In this document: positions 59,225-64,000 of the stretch, piece after piece | Layout of the letters: each line of letters starts with the position of its first letter | How positions within the stretch are numbered: the first letter of the stretch is position 1 | Source: Corythucha ciliata | Lineage: Eukaryota; Arthropoda; Insecta; Hemiptera; Tingidae | Direction of reading: 5' to 3' | Length of the DNA: 64,000 nucleotides | Assembly: GCA_038030265.1 (NCBI GenBank) | Contig: CM075943.1 | Location: 21,514,001-21,578,000 of the forward strand | Notes under the pieces: model-generated | The model's database searches: none | The model's input: the letters and a program-made list of their open reading frames with translations, nothing else | What the model was told of the DNA's origin: nothing | Position numbers and translations under genes: made by a program

Positions 59225-59430
59225 TACAAGGACCTGGGCTACGACCTACACAATCTTCTGAATACAGTGGTCGTCACTTTCATACTCCAAGGACGTCGTA
59301 AAACAGTTTTATCGTAGAGTTCCAGCGGGACTGTTTGCATTTACCCCTGTCTTTTATATAATTAGGTTTTTAAAGTACTGACGAAATCGTTGACGGGGTA
59401 GTCCCAAGTGGAAGTTTGTATTGTAAAGTA

Positions 59431-59478
59431 CAGTTGAGGATGGTTACCAAGTGACCGAAACCTGTACTGTTAAATAAA
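59431..59478 (+). other. Conserved hairpin module with AATAAA, copy 1
   Basis: CAGTTGAGGATGG, then GGTTAC-CAA-GTGACC (a 6-bp stem with one G-T pair), then CCGAAACC, GTACTG and AATAAA (59473-59478). The same order occurs at 61240-61296 with a different but still pairing stem. It lies where the gypsy pol region is missing. Confidence 0.6.
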
Positions 59479-59579
59479 GGAGAAACATCGCGGAGAGGCG
59501 TCCTCTTAACGTTTTTATTTCATTTAATTCGTTTACCTCTACATCGCCCATCTAGTTCTCTTCGGAGAATAGAATAACA

Positions 59580-60026
59580 ATGCTACTCAGTCATCGTAAT
59601 ACACCTCGAGGGAAAATTCATTCACCAGCGAGTAATCTAATGGGAAGAAATTTGCGTACGAATATGCCATGTTCGTTCAAGAACTTGGTCCCTCGAATAA
59701 CGTACAAAGAGGACAGGAAATTGTTAAAGTCACATAAAGAAAAGACAAAGACGGTTTTCGCGAACCGTTCAAGACAGGCCAGGAAGTAATGTTCAAAAAG
59801 TTCCCCAATGCTACTTTTGGAGCAGAGGTCAAATCACTGGTACAGTGGGCATCAATTCCTACATGGTTAAAGGAGATCATCAAGGAGAATACAGGCGCAA
59901 CGAGTTCCACATTATCCCAGCGAGGGCGAGGACCCCATCTGCAGATGAGAGGCAAGTAGAAAATGATTCGACAGCCCAAACAACTCGAAACATGGCAGAC
60001 AGTCACACGCCGCTCGCCGAATAACG
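59580..60026 (+). pseudogene. Ty3/gypsy integrase C-terminal relic
   Basis: 59580-59789 gives LLSHRNTPRGKIHSPASNLM then GRNLRTNMP, which matches the Y-RNTP ... P-L-GR segment at the end of gypsy integrase cores. In the next frames come FKTGQEVMFKKFPNATF and, after one more shift near 59816, GQITGTVGINSYMVKGDHQG and EYRRNEFHI, the usual C-terminal GxV-x-x-YxV-x-R-H pattern, with a stop at about 60024. It is the far end of the same element as the gag relic. The ~290 bp between them is unrelated sequence including the hairpin module. Confidence 0.75.
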
Positions 60027-60166
60027 AATGCCAGAGTGAGAGGTGTCAGTAGGGTGGGTAGAACAATAAAAAAGCCATTGAAATTCGTTGATTAATGTTT
60101 TAGTTAAGGTGGAGGTACAAGATTGATGACACTTTCACACGAATTTGATTTGTATACCTACACTTA

Positions 60167-60293
60167 GGCCCGTAATTATGAATGATCCTTGCGTCAACGG
60201 ACCGTTGAGAACAGTTTTGATCACAATAAAAACCTCTGTTCTAACGAATTTCAAGGGTTCCTTAATATCAAGGACCGTTCATAAATTCGGGCA
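60167..60293. mobile_element. 127-bp MITE
   Basis: The left terminus GGCCCGTAATTATGAATGAT then CCTTG, and the right terminus, read inward as TGCCCGAATTTATGAACGGT then CCTTG, are imperfect inverted repeats. The interior is non-coding; flanks do not give a clean duplication. Confidence 0.75.
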
Positions 60294-61239
60294 CTAGTAT
60301 TAGTTTTGAAGTAGGAAAAACTTGCGAGACGATGCTAGTTTTTCAAGCACCGACCGCGATACGTTTAAAATCGGATAAATTACTACAGTTCGCGTACCTA
60401 TATGATAACGAAAAATTGACCCATGTGAAGAAGAGTAACAAACGGCCTGGTGTCCCCCCCCCCTCTGGATAAGTCCCTGGGACCGCCCTTGCTTAAAGAG
60501 CGAAAACCGGAAAGAAAAATTAACGAACTACGCTGTTGACAACGACTCAATGCCAATCACAACTTGGCTTTCATAAGCGTACTGAGCGAAACGAGTGGGA
60601 TATTTACATCAGATATCAAGAAATAAATTCTCAAAATCTCACGGGAGTGAAGGGCGAAGTCGAGCAAAACAAACGTCGAAGGTATGAAGGTGTCGAGGAA
60701 ATATAGAGCAAAAGGCAGGTGTTCTGAAAAGAACGCTTGAAGTGAGACCCAATGAAAATAGACACAAGAAGTGAAGGAAAAGTGGAAATCAGGAAAAATC
60801 GGAACACAGAAACACGAGCAACACAACACAACACAAGCAGGAAAACGGCAATGGAAATTAACACATTTAATGTGTATGAAGTCAATAGACATCATGCCGT
60901 GTTTTCGGACGGATTAGGTATGTCTTAAGACATCACGCTATGTTTCAGTCCTTTTTTTCAAACACTGTCAGGCGTTATTAGTACGTATCTGAGGTCCGTC
61001 CCTTGGTTTTGAAAGACTACATTCGAAAGTCTACACTAAGTCGCGTTCGAAAGACTACATTCTACTCACTGTTTTTTGAGGGCGAGATAGTGGGGGTTCT
61101 GAGAAGTTTATAGACGCTTGACGAGTGATTAACGATTTAAACATTTATTAATATTGACAAGGGGAACTTACGTTTTAATAAGTATAGTATAAGACGTGGG
61201 TTCCCCCCCTTAATGGAATTTGAGCAGTGTAGAAGTTTG

Positions 61240-61296
61240 CAGTTGAAAATGGCCTGATACAGGGAGGCCGAAACCGGTCCTGCACCTAAAAATAAA
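61240..61296 (+). other. Conserved hairpin module with AATAAA, copy 2
   Basis: CAGTTGAAAATGG, stem GGCCT ... AGGCC, then CCGAAACCGGTCCTG and AATAAA at 61291-61296. Compare 59431-59478. The stem bases differ between copies but pairing is kept. Confidence 0.6.
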
Positions 61297-61719
61297 GCTG
61301 TGGAGAGACAAACAATTTTCGATCATTTCACTGAAGGACTACATTCTACCACCAGGATCGCTTCGATTTCGGTTATCATGTTTTTGGCCGTTTTTATTGT
61401 TAAAAGAAAGTTATTGCTAGGTTGCGTACTTGGCTCATAAAGCAATTTCATAAATAGGACCTGGTGACATTGAATAAAAATAGTGCAAACGACGTCGAAA
61501 AGCATGTACAAGTAGTGGATGTGAGGGACCGGTCGACCGTCGTGTCAGCGTGTCTGGAGGTCACTACGTCACTGGAGGTCACCCAATCAGAAGACGTTTT
61601 CGTGGGCATAAAAAATAACGATTTTGTATTGCAAATTAAGGCTGTTTTTAAAAAACAATTCAACTCAAGATAACTTATTTTCAGGTACCAATTGTCAGTC
61701 AGCAAAAAAAAATTTTATC

Positions 61720-61920
61720 CAACTTTTCGGCCCATGCAAGTTCCCTGTTCTGTATTGGTTTGTCGAGTGGTCCAAACCAACGAAATTGTTTTTTTTGGGT
61801 GAGCCAATCCATTGGTTTTGAATGGGACACCCCTGGGAAATCGTTTTTTTTTTTTAAATAACCGGATCCGCGAAATTGGCTTTTTAAACGTGCTAACAGC
61901 TTTGAAAATTGATTTAAGCA
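61720..61920. repeat. Family C/D-like minisatellite block
   Basis: A few degenerate units such as CAACGAAATTGTTTTTTTTG, GGTGAGCCAATCCATTGG and CCGCGAAATTGGCTTTTT. Confidence 0.55.
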
Positions 61921-62061
61921 TGTGAAATGTGTGATGTTGACCTTTATTTTTTAGGGAGGCTATTAGCCCCACAAAATATCTTTTTTTGATTACATACCTA
62001 AATGCGTCAAGAAGTGGAACGATGGATGATCAATTAGTAGCGAGCATAAAATATAAAACTA

Positions 62062-62067
62062 TTTATT
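62062..62067 (-). terminator. bystin poly(A) signal overlapping the stop
   Basis: On the minus strand the final codons read GAA TAA followed by ATAG, so AATAAA overlaps the TAA stop. If used, it would give a very short 3' UTR; a second A/T-rich stretch downstream (about 62045-62055) offers only weak variants. Confidence 0.5.
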
Positions 62068-63196
62068 CTTCCATATTAACAGGCTCTACAACTTCTGTAT
62101 CACGAGGATGAGCATTCTGAAGTTCCCTTCGAATTTCCGACGTAATCGTGGGATGCACCTGAGCTCTCAGAAGATTAAGCAAAGCCTCCCTCTGCTCGGA
62201 GCTCACGTCACACTTGTACCTCTGAACGAAAGTCAACAACGCCTGATGCCACAGGACAGGCAGCTCACGCGAGTCCTTCTCAAAGCGTAAAAAGTGAAAA
62301 ACAACCGCGTCCACTACTCGGTAAGGAAGTGCGTATTTTTTGTCGAACAGAACCCGAAGGAAAATTGAATTGGCTCCGTTGTAGTCCATCTCAGCTAGCT
62401 TCAGCATGGCCGCGGCTGAATGAAGCATCGGAATGGAATTTTTCGACATAACCGAACTAACAATTATAGCCTCACGAAGAGAGCATGTCCCACTCTGAAA
62501 ATTAAGTCATTGAAAAATAGAAAAAAATCAATTCAATCGCGTGAAATCGTCTACCTCGCACAGAGGTAATAGAATCCCTTTCATGAATGCTCCTGGCTTG
62601 AACAGAGCTTTCCTTAAAGCCTGATATAAATGATAATTCAACCGCTTGTACTCTGCAATATCATCACGAATCCTTGGCAACAAAACTAAATTGTAAAATC
62701 TCTGGGCCATCTTCTCCTTTAAATTCGAAGCAAAAATTCTGGTAGCCATGTACATGGATGCAGCAGTCCAATTATGAGGCTCTTGTACATAAAGACATAA
62801 CATAAGTAAACAAATCCACTGTAACAAAGGACAGACTTACCTGTGATATACAAAATTTGCTCCCAGTTGCGCAATTTCGGAATTATTTTGAAAGCCTTAG
62901 GAATTTTTCCAGAACGATATTTTGCCAACACTTCTTTGACTCCTTCGTACATAGCCACTACCCTTGGATCCAATTGTTGCAACGCCATTGCTAGTCAGAC
63001 CCACCCAGCATATTTTAGACAAAAAAATCTTGAGTTCAATGGGATGTTACTTACATCCATTGTCGGAAAAAACGGTTTGAATTTCCGTTTGCTTTTCGGT
63101 GATTCTATCTTTGATGATATCCGCTAAAGTAAGGCGAGGAGCCGGATTTTTGTTCATGAACGTTTCGAGTGCCTTCTCATCATTTTCATCGATATC
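62063..63196 (-). CDS. bys: Bystin, 3' part (four exons), 5' part not in view
   Basis: Bystin is an essential nucleolar factor for 40S ribosomal subunit assembly (Enp1 in yeast) that stays with pre-40S particles. Four exons are read on the minus strand: 63196-63055, 62990-62841, 62781-62555 and 62494-62063, together 316 codons plus TAA. Introns are 64, 59 and 60 bp, all GT-AG, with phases 1, 1 and 0 that join cleanly. Diagnostic family segments run in order: [141 protein letters not shown] ([19 protein letters not shown]), [17 protein letters not shown] and the end region [13 protein letters not shown]. The sequence looks intact and functional. Exon 63196 starts in phase 0 after a CTAG acceptor; the N-terminal ~120-140 residues, usually acidic and less conserved, must lie upstream, and I could not find them before 64000. 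Confidence 0.95.
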
Positions 63197-63544
63197 CTAG
63201 AAAATTATACAATAACAAAATATTAGGCATATTTTGTGATAAACAAGCAATGGCCAGTTCATTTAACTTGGCGAACAAAATCTTCAACCCATTATATGTA
63301 TAACAGTGTTTTCCAAATGGTATAACAACTGCACTCAAGACAGTGACTTTGTCTGAAGAATTGGCGTTTCCCTCCCCCCCAAAAGCTGGTAAAGAATGCC
63401 AGAAAAACATAGTTCTCCCTGAGAACTATCAATTTAGAACCCGAGCTTCGGTCAAATACCCGACAAGCTAACAGAATCGGTCATTTTTCAACTTGCCCGG
63501 AAACTAAATGTGCTCTCTAGCGAACGTTACGAAATTTCGCACTT

Positions 63545-63735
63545 GAAGGAGCGAAACCCGCGAACTTGGGTTCCGAAAGAAACAGATCCGCGAAGTATGG
63601 TGTTTTAAAAGAGCCATGCCCGCGAAGTATGGAGTTTTAAAAGAGCCATGCCCGCGAAATTGGTTTTTTGTGATGAGCCATTCTCACAATATTGGTTTTA
63701 CAGAGCGAACACAATAAAATTTCATTTTTGGAGAA
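63545..63735. repeat. Minisatellite family D block in bystin upstream intron or flank
   Basis: About six units such as GAGCCATGCCCGCGAAATTG and GGTTTTTTGTGATGAGCC. If the bystin 5' exon lies beyond 64000, this block is intronic, unlike the three tiny downstream introns. Confidence 0.75.
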
Positions 63736-64000
63736 ACCGGACCCCCCTCCCCTAGAGTGACAAGATGGAAAAATGCTTTCCTGGTACAAAAAAGTAGAAC
63801 AACGGCGTAGAAGGACGCTTGTGACGGAAAGTAGGATACAAAAATAGGACGCCCAATAACAAGTTCAAAACGACTGATGGTTGACCAGTCTTGATATGTT
63901 GAAATTTTTGTTTACTCGACTGAGTAGTCGTGCTCGTTTAATTCGGTAGTGCAACCGCTTCAGCGGCGTAACAATGAGCGAGCATCCAGAGTGGAGCAAT

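Larger units (their letters stand above)
60294..62061. other. Intergenic DNA downstream of bystin
   Basis: No gene recognised. A 112-codon minus-strand frame at 60557-60895 is Phe/Cys-rich without a motif. Short copies of GAAAGACTACATTC occur near 61010-61060. A hairpin module (61240-61296) and a family D-like block (61720-61920) are listed separately. Confidence 0.45.

Noticed and set aside
59431..59478. Hammerhead ribozyme
   Set aside because: The GAAAC after the stem fits, but the required CTGATGA core and cleavage-site pairing are not present in either copy.
60557..60895. 112-codon minus-strand open frame
   Set aside because: Phe/Cys/Leu-rich translation without motif, overlapped by an 84-codon frame on the same strand; it looks like chance in AT-rich DNA.
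63186..63410. 74-codon minus-strand frame upstream of the bystin exon at 63196 as a longer bystin exon
   Set aside because: It is in a different frame from the bystin exon, and a CTAG acceptor at 63197-63200 with family similarity starting right after it defines the exon edge.

Overview
This is a gene-poor, AT-rich stretch of an animal nuclear genome. Spliced exons with GT-AG introns, AATAAA signals, non-LTR and Ty3/gypsy retroelements, hAT-, Harbinger- and mariner-type DNA transposons and long ~30-bp minisatellites all point to a metazoan. I lean towards an arthropod, probably an insect, but the species cannot be fixed from sequence alone. The only confidently recognised host gene is the 3' three quarters of bystin (minus strand, 62063-63196), in four exons separated by three introns of only 59-64 bp. 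Its 5' part lies beyond the window or is not recognisable.

Layout. 1-2.4 kb: unique AT-rich DNA. 2.4-3.5 kb: two minisatellites. 4.0-4.6 kb: a decayed Ty3/gypsy pol fragment. 4.6-10 kb: no recognisable gene. 10-13 kb: a ~32-bp minisatellite with a hAT-type terminus and a MITE, a 17-bp tandem and a ~300-bp tandem array. 17-21 kb: a minisatellite, a CpG-rich island, an element with perfect 40-bp inverted termini, and a Harbinger element with a decayed transposase inside a minisatellite. 21-27 kb: two further minisatellites. 32.2-33.8 kb: a MITE and a possible two-exon transcription unit. 34.3-38.2 kb: a large minisatellite with a higher-order pattern, then an inverted copy of the ~300-bp array. 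42.9 kb: a tRNA-Thr-like sequence. 46.7-56.7 kb: a transposon nest. 56.8-60 kb: a 5'-truncated non-LTR element and a broken Ty3/gypsy element. 62-63.2 kb: bystin.

The most notable structure is the nest at 47-55 kb. Target-site duplications and uninterrupted paralogous copies inside the same window let the insertion order be read directly. An outer hAT-like element (8-bp duplication TCTTACAG, 7.9 kb apart) holds a long foldback element with a TA duplication, which itself holds a MITE. It also holds a second hAT-like element (duplication CACGTCAG) and a mariner-type element with a decayed transposase. The mariner-type element was in turn split by a third hAT-like element (duplication GAAGTAAG) and by a MITE. 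Two of the hAT-like elements have almost nothing inside them but ~20-30-bp minisatellites of the kinds that form arrays elsewhere in the window. This suggests that at least some of these arrays arose as, or are moved as, cores of non-autonomous hAT-type transposons.
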